Program-made: the position numbers and the translations under genes
Part shown: positions 38,471 through 47,235 of the stretch, piece by piece
Layout of the letters: every line of letters begins with the position of its first letter
Numbering within the stretch: position 1 is the first letter of the stretch
Virus record (IMG/VR): IMGVR_UViG_3300044680_000280
Location: 62,001-126,000 of that record
Direction: 5' to 3' (one strand)
From: a virus
DNA length: 64,000 nt
The notes under the pieces: generated by a model
What the model saw: the letters and a program-made list of their open reading frames with translations, nothing else
What the model was told of the DNA's origin: nothing
Databases searched by the model: none

Positions 38471-39040
38471 TTACACCACATTGCCGAAGCCAACGCCGGA
38501 TGATGGATAGGGACCTCCCGCACCGACAATGGGACTGACGAGAGTGAGAGCCGTAAAGGTCGTACTGAGACCGATTCCGATAGCGGTTGCCATCTTAATC
38601 GACCCCGTATTGGTCATTCCGTTAGCGGCAAAAGCAGCAAGCAGAGGCGGAACGGCAGATGTTGACCCAAACCGAACGATAGCTGTACCGTCGCCCACCC
38701 CCGGATGAGCCGTAATGACAAGGGCCTGTAAGAATGCAAGAACAAGTCCGTTCGTTAGCCCTAGGATAAAATTTGGCGCCATGACCCCAAGTATCCCTTG
38801 GCCCACAAAAGACGTTGACAAGTTCGAAAGCAGAAGCGGATTCGGAACGACCAGGGGAATTTCACCAGTGCCGACGCCGATCGCACCAACGTCAGTCGTG
38901 AGGACCGGAAGGGCATGGATCCAAACGTCGACCCCCGTTGCAATGGCTGATGCGAGTTTGGGGACTCCCGTACCGAGCTGACCCGATGAGACCAGACCGG
39001 CTGCGATGATCCCCGTGGCGCCCGCTGGCGTAAGGGGCAT
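38471..39040 (-). CDS. Small hydrophobic baseplate-region protein, internal duplication (189 aa)
   Basis: The start overlaps the stop of the spike gene by one base (TAATG). The protein is rich in A, G, I, L and V with few charges. It shows two related halves: GIIAAGLVSSGQLGTGVPKL then ASAIATGVDVWIHALP, and AAFAANGMTNTGSIKM then ATAIGIGLSTTFTALT. The second element of each half (A-x-A-I-x-x-G-(V/I)-x-x-x) is conserved. It could be a spike-tip or hub cap because it directly follows the spike gene, but I see no PAAR motif. It might also be an export- or membrane-interacting protein. Unknown. Confidence 0.6.
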   Translation of the reverse strand: MPLTPAGATGIIAAGLVSSGQLGTGVPKLASAIATGVDVWIHALPVLTTDVGAIGVGTGEIPLVVPNPLLLSNLSTSFVGQGILGVMAPNFILGLTNGLVLAFLQALVITAHPGVGDGTAIVRFGSTSAVPPLLAAFAANGMTNTGSIKMATAIGIGLSTTFTALTLVSPIVGAGGPYPSSGVGFGNVV

Positions 39041-41238
39041 TAGAGCGACCTCACAACCGCACAGCCCTGCAAGGGCAGGCCCGTTATCCAGTCAATACTG
39101 GGAGTTGACGGCGGAAGCATGGGGGTTCCACGAGAGACCCCCAAAACTGCGGGGGCTCCCCCAAGAAGAATTTGGGGGGCGACGAGCGAGACCGAAACGG
39201 GAGAGGTCATCGTAATGGCGCCCGATGCCGTAAACGCCATGGTCGTGAGAGACGTCAAACTGACAGCGGCAGAGGCTGTCATTGAGATTCCGCCTGCCGC
39301 TACGGAAACGCTATAGGAACCGACCCCAACACTGACACTGAAAGCACCACCCGCATTATCCCAAGACGTTGACCCCGCTGCCGTCGTGTACGTCCTCGAT
39401 CCTGCAAGAACCGTATCCTCGAGATCGCCTGAAAGGATGGTATTTATTTCCCCGCCCGTCAGGATGTTCTTCATGACCTGCTTGGCATAGTTGTAAGTCG
39501 CGGTATCCGTGCATGTGACGCCGATACCACCGAAGTTACCTGTGTAGCCCGTCTGGGCGGACAAGGAAACCGCGTCCGCCATAACCGTGTAGCCGCCGTT
39601 CGACGTGTGGACAATGGCGCCGTACGCGTTCAGGATATGGTCACCGGAAACGACCTTGTTCTCGTTACCAGTAACCGTGGTGTCGAGAGCGATTCCGTTG
39701 CCTTCATTGTCGGCTGGGGAGCTTGTGAAACTTTGCTTGACGAGAGAACCGTATTCAATATCGATCGCCCGTCCGTTTGCGAGGTGACCGATTCGAGCTC
39801 GAATACCGCCCGCGAGATCGGCAATGACACTAGCACCGAAAACCGTATCCGCCCCAATGAATGCCTTCAAGGCTCCGTCAAGATTGGCTTCCATCGAGAC
39901 GTTCTTAGAGCCGCTCGGATACCGCTCAACTTTGCTACCTGGAATGTTGAGAAATACCTTGCCCTGCTTTGAAACCGATGCAACGAACTGGGAATCTGTA
40001 TCCTGTTGATTCGTTGGAGGAACAATACGAAGGAGAAACGCCCCCGCTGTCGTGTCGACCTCAATGTCTGGCTCAGTGGGAGAGCGTGGAACTTCATCGA
40101 GCTGAAACTTCCCGCGGTTCTTCCCTTCGGAAACAATATCGTCAAAGATGACCGGCTTGAGGATCTTCCCATACTGACGGAGCCCGCGACTCGAAAATGC
40201 ATCATTTCCGACGACGGTACCGTACGCTTGCTCAATGTATGACCGTCGACCATCGAAGGTGAACCCATCAATCTCGTCCCGAACCTCCTGGGAGCCGTCG
40301 GTCGTGTGAGAGAGCTCCATGCGGCTCTCCGTGTACATATCCCCGCCCGATGGGGCCTCGGGATTCGTCCCGACGATAGTACTCGGATAGAACGTCCGCT
40401 TGCCGTTCGAGTAGGTGACGGGTGGAAACTCTCCCGTTTGGTTGTTGAACAACCCGAGCATTTTACCCGTGGTGGTATTCGTGTACGTCCCCCCACCGAC
40501 CGTATTGGGTCCAGTTGCCTCGAGTTCCGCTTGCCCGTAGTAACTGTTTGCCGTGGTCTGAAGAGTGACCCCGTCCGACTGAAAAATGTCACTGGGGAGA
40601 AAGAGTGCGCCGCGTCGAACAGGGCCTGAAAGCTCGTATACGCCGCTGGTGCTAGCCACTCGATTGACCGACTGCATGACCATCGTGCGATCCGTGTCAC
40701 GAAGCTCAAAGAGGTCTCCAGCACGATTCGAGAAGGTCACGTTCTTATTTAGGGCGAATTCGGAACCGGCCGAGGACAGGCCACCCACGTCACCCGGTCG
40801 AAGTTTCAATCGACGGTAACGAACAGTGGGTCCAAAGAACGACGCGAGATTCGTGTCCGTCGGATCAATATCGTTCGGGTCGAGAGGAGACATCGGATCG
40901 AATCCGAGTCCAAGGTGCTGCCCCGTAGGGATGTACCCAAGAATGATGGCTTGGTAAATCTGCTTGTGCTTGCGTCGATAGCCGATCTGAACCAATGAAC
41001 CGACTTCGGGGACACCCCCGAAGAAGCTTCTTGGTCCCGCCATCGCTTGAGACAAGTCAACTTCGTACTGGTCACCACCGCCCGTGATGACCTTGACATC
41101 GGCTTTCATGTGGAGTTCATCCACACGTGTGATCAAGCCAATTTTCATGCCGTTCGGATCGCCCGTGTCTACGAACTTTGACTTCGGGTCCACCCCCATG
41201 TCGGGCGGCATGCGCATTCCTTCGGGTCGCTTAGGCAT
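39040..41238 (-). CDS. Baseplate central spike, gp5/gpV-like (732 aa)
   Basis: Residues of about 30-110 form an OB-fold typical of spike proteins (MKIGLITRVDELHMKADVKV, then GPRSFFGGVPEVGSLVQIGY with the P-x-v-G-x-x-V step, and IYQAIILGYIP). The central part is mixed. From about 540 the sequence becomes a regular alternation of S, T, V and A (GGISMTASAAVSLTSLTTMA; TASGAITMTSPVSVSLVAPQ), as in the trimeric beta helix of T4 gp5 and P2 gpV. It starts in a TGATG overlap with the hub gene, matching the usual hub-spike order. No lysozyme domain is present here; that activity seems to sit in the 625-aa gene. The inferred role is the membrane-piercing needle. Confidence 0.8.
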   Translation of the reverse strand: MPKRPEGMRMPPDMGVDPKSKFVDTGDPNGMKIGLITRVDELHMKADVKVITGGGDQYEVDLSQAMAGPRSFFGGVPEVGSLVQIGYRRKHKQIYQAIILGYIPTGQHLGLGFDPMSPLDPNDIDPTDTNLASFFGPTVRYRRLKLRPGDVGGLSSAGSEFALNKNVTFSNRAGDLFELRDTDRTMVMQSVNRVASTSGVYELSGPVRRGALFLPSDIFQSDGVTLQTTANSYYGQAELEATGPNTVGGGTYTNTTTGKMLGLFNNQTGEFPPVTYSNGKRTFYPSTIVGTNPEAPSGGDMYTESRMELSHTTDGSQEVRDEIDGFTFDGRRSYIEQAYGTVVGNDAFSSRGLRQYGKILKPVIFDDIVSEGKNRGKFQLDEVPRSPTEPDIEVDTTAGAFLLRIVPPTNQQDTDSQFVASVSKQGKVFLNIPGSKVERYPSGSKNVSMEANLDGALKAFIGADTVFGASVIADLAGGIRARIGHLANGRAIDIEYGSLVKQSFTSSPADNEGNGIALDTTVTGNENKVVSGDHILNAYGAIVHTSNGGYTVMADAVSLSAQTGYTGNFGGIGVTCTDTATYNYAKQVMKNILTGGEINTILSGDLEDTVLAGSRTYTTAAGSTSWDNAGGAFSVSVGVGSYSVSVAAGGISMTASAAVSLTSLTTMAFTASGAITMTSPVSVSLVAPQILLGGAPAVLGVSRGTPMLPPSTPSIDWITGLPLQGCAVVRSL

Positions 41239-44200
41239 CAGCTACCCCCATTGAGCGCTGCGAGTTGAGATTGGTAATTGGCAAGATTTTTCTGTTGGGT
41301 TGCGAGTTGAGCATTCAGACTTGCTAGAGTGCTCGTCTTGTCCCCCACATAGAAAGAGGCTGACTGAGTCTTTTGAATTTGAGACTGTAGACTCGCTATC
41401 TGACTCTGAGCTGCCGATATGCTTGCCTGAAGAGCCGCTGCTTGGGCATTGGATTGAAGGTTCTGACCGAAAGCCTTGAAAGATTGGGCCAGGTTGGAGA
41501 TAGCAGTAGACCCTTGCTGGGCAATGGCTGTTGGGTCGCCAAGAGCCGCACGATTAGCCGAACCGTAGGGAGGAACGAGTTCGCCAGTTCCCCCACCCGT
41601 CTGCGCGTACGCTATATTCTGAGCAAGAGTCGAGCTACTATTTCCGTCCGACTCGGAAAGGGTGTTATTCGGGTAAGACGGCTCTCCACGGAGAACGGCT
41701 TCGTACTGTTGATGCACGGTATCGAGCGTATTGTACAAGGTGTACAGGAAGTTGTCGATCGTGTTCAAGACCTGTTGTGGATTGATCGGAGTGACGGTTG
41801 ATGCATCCACGACAGGAATGGCTTGATTCGATTGCGTCACACCAGAGAAGAGACTGGACGGATCGAGAGTCGAATCGTCGGTAGTTGCTGGATTCGGCAT
41901 CGAGAGCACTTTAAGCTGGTATCCGTTCGATAGGAACGTAAGGTCCGACCGCCCTAAAAGGCATGGGCATGTTTGGTCTGACTGAACGTCATTCGTTGTG
42001 GGCTCCATCTCCGCAAGCGTAAGTCCTTTCGACAAGAGACCCACCTCAACACTAGACGGGAGTCCTTGTTGTTGGGGAGATTGCAAAGGGGTGGACCCAA
42101 CGAAGTTGTCCTCCGTGTTCATGAAGGTGGGGGCAGAACCGTCGTTGTTAGTGGTTCCCGCGGTCTGCAAGTCCTCTGGCTCTAAGCGGGTCAACGCATC
42201 GGCGGGATTCGAGTAAGAGCTCGTGAGAGACGTGAGTCCTTGGGACTGTGCATTCAGGGCGGCAAAAAGGTTGCCGGTTAGGGCTGTTTGGGCGGACACG
42301 GTAGCTGGGGCATCAACGTTTCCAGTTTGCTGAATGAGTCGTCCATCGCGTAGGGCGACGCCCCTTCCGTAAGCGAAGGCCCCTACGACCTCGAACCCTC
42401 TCTCATCGCTGACCGGACGAATAAGGGCGGAAGCGCCCTTATTCGGAACGATATTCTGAACGTCTGTACCGGCAACTGTAAGGTTCGTGGACGGAAACAA
42501 GGTCAGCTCTTGAAGGTAACCAGGATTGGTTCCAGAGCTACCCGTGGGGGTCCCCCCAACGTCGTGAGCGTATAGGTAGGCGCCCGCCGAATTGAGGCCA
42601 TAATGGTACCTATTGCTGAGGTACTTATCTCGAAGTGTATCGTCGGCGTTAATGGCAGTTTCCTGCGTGAAGTACTGTTGAAGACTGGTCGCGGCACGAC
42701 TTTCAATTGTGGTGAGGCTCACACTCCTGTTCGTGAGAGGAGGGGCCTGCGTACTAGACCGCATACCGCCGACATTGAGAAGGTCATTCTGCGGGGCTGT
42801 AAAGGGACGTGAGAAGACCATAACCGCATTGGGGTAACCTACGATCTTCCCAGTCTTCGGATGACGAAGAATCATCGGATCGTATGGTGACGGCATCCCT
42901 TCAGCCGGGAATGTTGTCGGTGGGAACGTGGCGGCTTCCCCGACTGTGAGCTTGTAAGTAGCGTACCTAGAAAGCTGGGTCGTCGTGGGTTGAACCGTAC
43001 CGTTACTATTGCCGTTGCTTGTCGTTGTAGCCGGCACCCCTCCATTGAAGCCAGTTCTCTCCAACTTACCGATGCCCTTCGGAGCGATCCACTTCTTTCT
43101 ACGAGCGGTGAGTGTCAGAGTCGTTGTTGCCCGCCCGCCAAAGGCGATGTTGTGAGAGATGCCAGTGATGTACCAAATCTCATCCTTTGAAGCAATGTAA
43201 ACAGGGAATCCCATTCTGAGCTCGGAACGCATAGGAATCGTAACGGTCGCCCTATGGCGTCTGGCGTTCCAACGATCGAGAACGTCGAGCCCAACGTAGA
43301 ACATGTCGTTTGTATTTCCGAGAAACTCGGAATTGTATGTCTGGGACCGCCACCCGTACTGACGAAGTAAGTGATAGTCCGTGACGGACGTCATCGGAGT
43401 CAGCTCCTCACCCCCGATACCTAGATCGACATGACCGCTGTAATTACCCTGCATGAGTACTTGGGTAACAACTTCACTTTCAGAGCTCGAGAAGTCCCAG
43501 TCAATGACGTCAATGTCCTGAATCCACGATATGGGTTTGTTAGACAAAACATCGAGGTTGTAGAAGGGCGGCTTGAAAACGATGGACCCATCGACGTCCA
43601 TATAGAACTCGAAGCCAATGGCATCCTTGGCGGCGGTCGCAAGCTCTAGCTTCGTCTGGTACTCAGATGTCCAGAAGGGGACGTTGGCGTTGATGTTGCT
43701 CCTAAACGCTACAACGCTTGCACTAGTGGGGTCATACAACGCCCCGCCGCTATCCGAAGATCCGTTTGACAGACCTACCGTACGAGAGGCGAAGGCTTGT
43801 CCAATCTTGGCGTTCGCTTTTCGCATTGCCTGATAGAGAGTATCCCCGCGTACAGCAACTCCATTCAGACCGTAAAGCATCAGTGCAGAACGCATCTTCT
43901 GGAAACGCTGTTGCCAGTAAATCATGATGTCGTTCAGAGCTGCCGTGAACGTGTTCTTCTGTACCGACTCACGGTAGAAGCTCGTAAGGTTTCCCGTACC
44001 CACGATAACGTCACCAAAAGACTGCTGTGCCAGAGTCCAAATGACATCGTACGGGTTCATTCCGTAGAAGACGTTTCCGAACAAGCTCATTCCGAGAGAG
44101 CCCGGGTTGGGACTCGTCATGGCGGAGTTGGTCGACATTTTGGTCAATTCCCACCACTTGAGAATGTCAGCGCAGTGGACTGTGACCGTATTTTCCCCAC

Positions 44201-44579
44201 TGGAGTAGGAGTCGTTGACTTCGGTTACCAGTCCCCAAAATACCGGGTAGTATTGAGGAATTCCCTCAACGAGATAGTAACCTTTCGCATAGATCTCAAC
44301 CTCCATCATCTCCGTGATAATGGGTGTGTTGTCGAAGAAGAAGTCGTCGACCGCGTGCCTAGGAATCGACATCGTAAAGCTAGCCGAGCCGGGGACGCTA
44401 TCGACGGACAGGTCGATCTGGATGCTCGTGATGTACTTGTTGAAGGGGAACTTCTTTTTGCACGAAGGGCAACCGATAGCCTCCGAAGAGCCGTTGACAT
44501 AGACAACGGCATCCGGCGCCGTCACGATAGTCGGACGGATTCCAGAGACCCAAGTACCTTGAAACGGACTGCGAGGCAT
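41238..44579 (-). CDS. Baseplate hub, gp27/gpD-like (1113 aa)
   Basis: The first half matches gpD/gp27 hub proteins: IQIDLSVDSVPGSASFTMSI, then VEIYAKGYYLVEGIPQYYPV, FWGLVTEVNDSYSSGENTVT and VHCADILKWWELTKM, then a long middle with EFYMDVDGSIVFKPPFYNLD and the closing GFPVYIASKDEIWYITGISH and TTTLTLTARRKKW strands. A single C-x-x-C pair (C37, C40) near the N-terminus may bind metal with other residues. The C-terminal half is extra: low-complexity T/S/P and then a coiled coil (SAAQSQIASLQSQIQKTQSA; STLASLNAQLATQQKNLANY). At 1113 residues it is more than twice the usual length for this family. It starts in a TAATG overlap with the lysozyme gene and ends in a TGATG overlap with the spike gene. 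Confidence 0.8.
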   Translation of the reverse strand: MPRSPFQGTWVSGIRPTIVTAPDAVVYVNGSSEAIGCPSCKKKFPFNKYITSIQIDLSVDSVPGSASFTMSIPRHAVDDFFFDNTPIITEMMEVEIYAKGYYLVEGIPQYYPVFWGLVTEVNDSYSSGENTVTVHCADILKWWELTKMSTNSAMTSPNPGSLGMSLFGNVFYGMNPYDVIWTLAQQSFGDVIVGTGNLTSFYRESVQKNTFTAALNDIMIYWQQRFQKMRSALMLYGLNGVAVRGDTLYQAMRKANAKIGQAFASRTVGLSNGSSDSGGALYDPTSASVVAFRSNINANVPFWTSEYQTKLELATAAKDAIGFEFYMDVDGSIVFKPPFYNLDVLSNKPISWIQDIDVIDWDFSSSESEVVTQVLMQGNYSGHVDLGIGGEELTPMTSVTDYHLLRQYGWRSQTYNSEFLGNTNDMFYVGLDVLDRWNARRHRATVTIPMRSELRMGFPVYIASKDEIWYITGISHNIAFGGRATTTLTLTARRKKWIAPKGIGKLERTGFNGGVPATTTSNGNSNGTVQPTTTQLSRYATYKLTVGEAATFPPTTFPAEGMPSPYDPMILRHPKTGKIVGYPNAVMVFSRPFTAPQNDLLNVGGMRSSTQAPPLTNRSVSLTTIESRAATSLQQYFTQETAINADDTLRDKYLSNRYHYGLNSAGAYLYAHDVGGTPTGSSGTNPGYLQELTLFPSTNLTVAGTDVQNIVPNKGASALIRPVSDERGFEVVGAFAYGRGVALRDGRLIQQTGNVDAPATVSAQTALTGNLFAALNAQSQGLTSLTSSYSNPADALTRLEPEDLQTAGTTNNDGSAPTFMNTEDNFVGSTPLQSPQQQGLPSSVEVGLLSKGLTLAEMEPTTNDVQSDQTCPCLLGRSDLTFLSNGYQLKVLSMPNPATTDDSTLDPSSLFSGVTQSNQAIPVVDASTVTPINPQQVLNTIDNFLYTLYNTLDTVHQQYEAVLRGEPSYPNNTLSESDGNSSSTLAQNIAYAQTGGGTGELVPPYGSANRAALGDPTAIAQQGSTAISNLAQSFKAFGQNLQSNAQAAALQASISAAQSQIASLQSQIQKTQSASFYVGDKTSTLASLNAQLATQQKNLANYQSQLAALNGGS

Positions 44580-46456
44580 TATGAATTCCCATTATTCGAG
44601 GGGACGATGGTTCCAACTAGCACGTTTTGAGCAGCCTGACTCGCCGCCGTGGCCGCATCAGAGACGGATCCGCCGCTATTGATGGAGTTGTTGTAGGCGT
44701 CGTCCCAACTCTGTTGAGCCTGACTCGCTGGCGTGCCCAAGGAAGAGGTGGCCGACTGTGTGGTCGGAACCGTCGGAGGACTCTGGGTAGAAACTCCGCC
44801 TTGAGCCACGTCGAAGGTAAAGTTTGGGTCGGAGATCTGGTCGAGAAGGAAGGTAGCCCGAACCGTGAATGTGAACGAGTACTCGAGCGTGAAAGGAGCG
44901 GAATCCGTCTCCGTGATTGTGAATGTATCAAACGACCCGATGTAAATCGTGTGGTCATAGTAGATGTAAATCGAACCAACGACGGACATGACCTGCTTTC
45001 GTGAGTCCGTCGGTTCGATGTTGTCCGTGAGGTATAAGCCCCCGTTGTTTCGGTAGAGTTGGTATAGAGACAGGAAGTTCTGGTAGGACGCGGAGTACTG
45101 GCGGGCGGTTCTCGTGAGTCCTGGACCATTCGCATTGACCGAAGCGTCAATAGCTTGAAAGGCGGCCACTCTACCTGAAGCGTCGATCTTGTCTTGTTGT
45201 TCACCCCAATGCTCTACAACATCGGAGGGTCCGTAACGCGTCCAACCTCCATCGGAAATGACTTTTTCTGCCCCGACCTTGAAAGACGACGGATTGACGA
45301 TCATCCGAAGTGGTGGAGTGTTTGCCATATTCTTCAGCAAGAGCTGGGTTGCCGCGATCATCGCACTTTGCTGCTGAGTGTACTTGTTACCCGTAAACGT
45401 GTCGTTGCCGATGTTGTTGTTGATATTCGCCACGTTCGCCATGGTGCTCTGATTGGCAGCATCGGAACCCCCTCCCGTAGCCCATGCAGTAGCTGAACTC
45501 GTATTGACTTGAGTACTCGGACCCAAAGTGAGGGGAGGCGGAAGAATCGAAGTGCTCAGATTGGACACATCCCCAATGTTCGAAGCGATGGTGTTGACGT
45601 TGGGGAACCCGGCCACGTAGTGACTGACGGTGTCCGTGAAATACCCACCATTGTAAAGAGCCTGGCAATACCCTTGAACGTCCCCGTTGTTCGCAGCGTC
45701 AATAGCTGACTGACCTCCGCAACGATAAATCGCTCCAATATAGGCGGAAGCCCCCGCTTGAGCCGTCGAATAGGACATGTAGTACGAAACCGACCCATCC
45801 TGATTGACGAAAGAGAAGGTCTGGTTGTTGTTGATCGCGTTCTGTCCGCCCGTCGTGTTTGGATTGAAGTTGCCTATGTTTCCCGGATTGTAGTTAGGCC
45901 AGCCCCCGCTCGTCTCGCGAATGGACTGTCCTACGAACATGGCGACCGCTTGCGAGGTCGGGGGCTGACCGAATCGCTGCATGTAGGCGGCATTGAAAGC
46001 GGCGGCCATCTGTTGTTGGCTCAACTGAGTCACAATGGCTGGACCCTGATTGGAACCTGGCACTCCGTCGGTGGTCTGTCCGTTGTACCCGTACCCACCC
46101 TGTCCCGACGTGGAACCTGATTGAGCGCTCAGCGCGTTGGCTTGAGTGAGGACCGCTGGTGTGTCTGGTGTGGCCTGGGCAATCGAGTTCGAACGATCCA
46201 GAATCTTGCCCGAAACCTGAGAAGAGGGGGGTATGAGACCGACAACGAAGAGCTTTTTCTTCTGGTCGGGGTTGTTCATCGCGTCCGAGACGGGAATGAA
46301 CTGGTTGCCCGCTGAATCCGTCGGCAACTGAAGAGAATGGTGAAACGTCAGCAGGTTCTGATAGACGCTAGGCGAATAGTAGTCAGCGTCCTGCTCAATC
46401 TGCTGAAAGATGAGGGACTGAGAGGACGATGTGTTCGGATTGGAGCTCGATGGCAT
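44579..46456 (-). CDS. Tail lysozyme fused to a hub-associated domain (625 aa)
   Basis: Residues of about 145-300 look like a lysozyme/transglycosylase domain: QQMAAAFNAAYMQRFGQPPT, then VGQSIRETSGGWPNYNPGNI with E181 as candidate catalytic glutamate and the N-P-G-N-I step common in this superfamily, then SYSTAQAGASAYIGAIYRC and QGYCQALYNGGYF. Residues of about 380-560 form a second domain (RMIVNPSSFKVGAEKVISDG; YGPSDVVEHWGEQQDKIDAS; YQLYRNNGGLY) that is clearly paralogous to the following 255-aa gene product. The N-terminal 140 and C-terminal 65 residues are low-complexity linkers. The inferred role is to degrade peptidoglycan during tail contraction while anchored to the hub. It overlaps the hub start (TAATG). 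Confidence 0.75.
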   Translation of the reverse strand: MPSSSNPNTSSSQSLIFQQIEQDADYYSPSVYQNLLTFHHSLQLPTDSAGNQFIPVSDAMNNPDQKKKLFVVGLIPPSSQVSGKILDRSNSIAQATPDTPAVLTQANALSAQSGSTSGQGGYGYNGQTTDGVPGSNQGPAIVTQLSQQQMAAAFNAAYMQRFGQPPTSQAVAMFVGQSIRETSGGWPNYNPGNIGNFNPNTTGGQNAINNNQTFSFVNQDGSVSYYMSYSTAQAGASAYIGAIYRCGGQSAIDAANNGDVQGYCQALYNGGYFTDTVSHYVAGFPNVNTIASNIGDVSNLSTSILPPPLTLGPSTQVNTSSATAWATGGGSDAANQSTMANVANINNNIGNDTFTGNKYTQQQSAMIAATQLLLKNMANTPPLRMIVNPSSFKVGAEKVISDGGWTRYGPSDVVEHWGEQQDKIDASGRVAAFQAIDASVNANGPGLTRTARQYSASYQNFLSLYQLYRNNGGLYLTDNIEPTDSRKQVMSVVGSIYIYYDHTIYIGSFDTFTITETDSAPFTLEYSFTFTVRATFLLDQISDPNFTFDVAQGGVSTQSPPTVPTTQSATSSLGTPASQAQQSWDDAYNNSINSGGSVSDAATAASQAAQNVLVGTIVPSNNGNS

Positions 46457-46457
46457 A

Positions 46458-47225
46458 TCAGATAATTCCTGTTACGCCGGGTGGAAGACCACTGTCCTGG
46501 TTACCAGTGAGACCGATATTGGACAAGGTGGACGTACCACTAGAATTGGCTTGATTTGCGGAAGCAGGTTGGGTATACGCGGTCCGAGTATTCTGGCTCG
46601 CAAATGTCGGAGCAAGGGTTTGTTGGGCGGCCGAATACGGAATCGCCAAAATGGTCTCCTGCACCTTGAAGGACCAGGACAATTTAAACATGAAAGGGGT
46701 GTCGTCCGTCTCCTCCGGATCGAACGTCTTAAAATACCCGAGGTAGATGCCCCTATCGTATTGAAGCATGATCCGACCTTGAAGAACGATGTTCCCAAAG
46801 GGATCGTACACGGACCCGTTATTTCGGTAGAGGTCGAAGAGGTCCCTGTATCGGTCCCATGCAATCGTTTGCTGCCGAACGACGCTCGCGGTCCCCGTGT
46901 AGAGATTGAGAAAAGCGCCCGTCACACCGTCCGCCGATATATCGGTCATCTCGTCGCCCCAGTGCTGCTCAACGAACCCGCCCCTAGTCTGAATAGGTTC
47001 AATCTTCTTTGTGAGAGTCTCAGAAAACGTTGAGGGATTGATATGCATAACAAGAGCGTGTGGAAGGAGAGCACGGCGCGTATCGAGCGGACTTGTAACC
47101 TGAAATGACATCGGAATGAACGAACGCCTGCTGTCAACACCATGAACGTATGCTGGCGTCTTTGTGGGCGCCGGCTCCCGCTTGAAGTTGTCGGGATTGG
47201 ACGGAGAATGGAGAGGTCCGGGCAC
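46458..47225 (-). CDS. Hub-associated protein, paralogue of the lysozyme gene's second domain (255 aa)
   Basis: The reading frame starts with GTG at 47225, ten bases after the tape-measure stop, and ends one base before the next ATG. Residues of about 55-210 match the second domain of the 625-aa protein step by step: VMHINPSTFSETLTKKIEPI against RMIVNPSSFKVGAEKVISDG, FVEQHWGDEMTDISADGVTG against VEHWGEQQDKIDASGRVA, and DLFDLYRNNGSVY against LYQLYRNNGGLY. A conserved YDRGIYLGYFKTF / YDHTIYIGSFDTF strand follows. Position directly after the tape measure fits a tail-tube initiator or hub subunit in the role of T4 gp48/gp54, or of the LysM-type hub proteins. The exact equivalent is inference. Confidence 0.7.
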   Translation of the reverse strand: MPGPLHSPSNPDNFKREPAPTKTPAYVHGVDSRRSFIPMSFQVTSPLDTRRALLPHALVMHINPSTFSETLTKKIEPIQTRGGFVEQHWGDEMTDISADGVTGAFLNLYTGTASVVRQQTIAWDRYRDLFDLYRNNGSVYDPFGNIVLQGRIMLQYDRGIYLGYFKTFDPEETDDTPFMFKLSWSFKVQETILAIPYSAAQQTLAPTFASQNTRTAYTQPASANQANSSGTSTLSNIGLTGNQDSGLPPGVTGII

Positions 47226-47235
47226 TGGTCAACTC

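Noticed and set aside
38471-39040. PAAR spike tip for the 189-aa gene
   Set aside because: The position fits, but I see no PAAR motif or the usual histidine/cysteine metal ligands.
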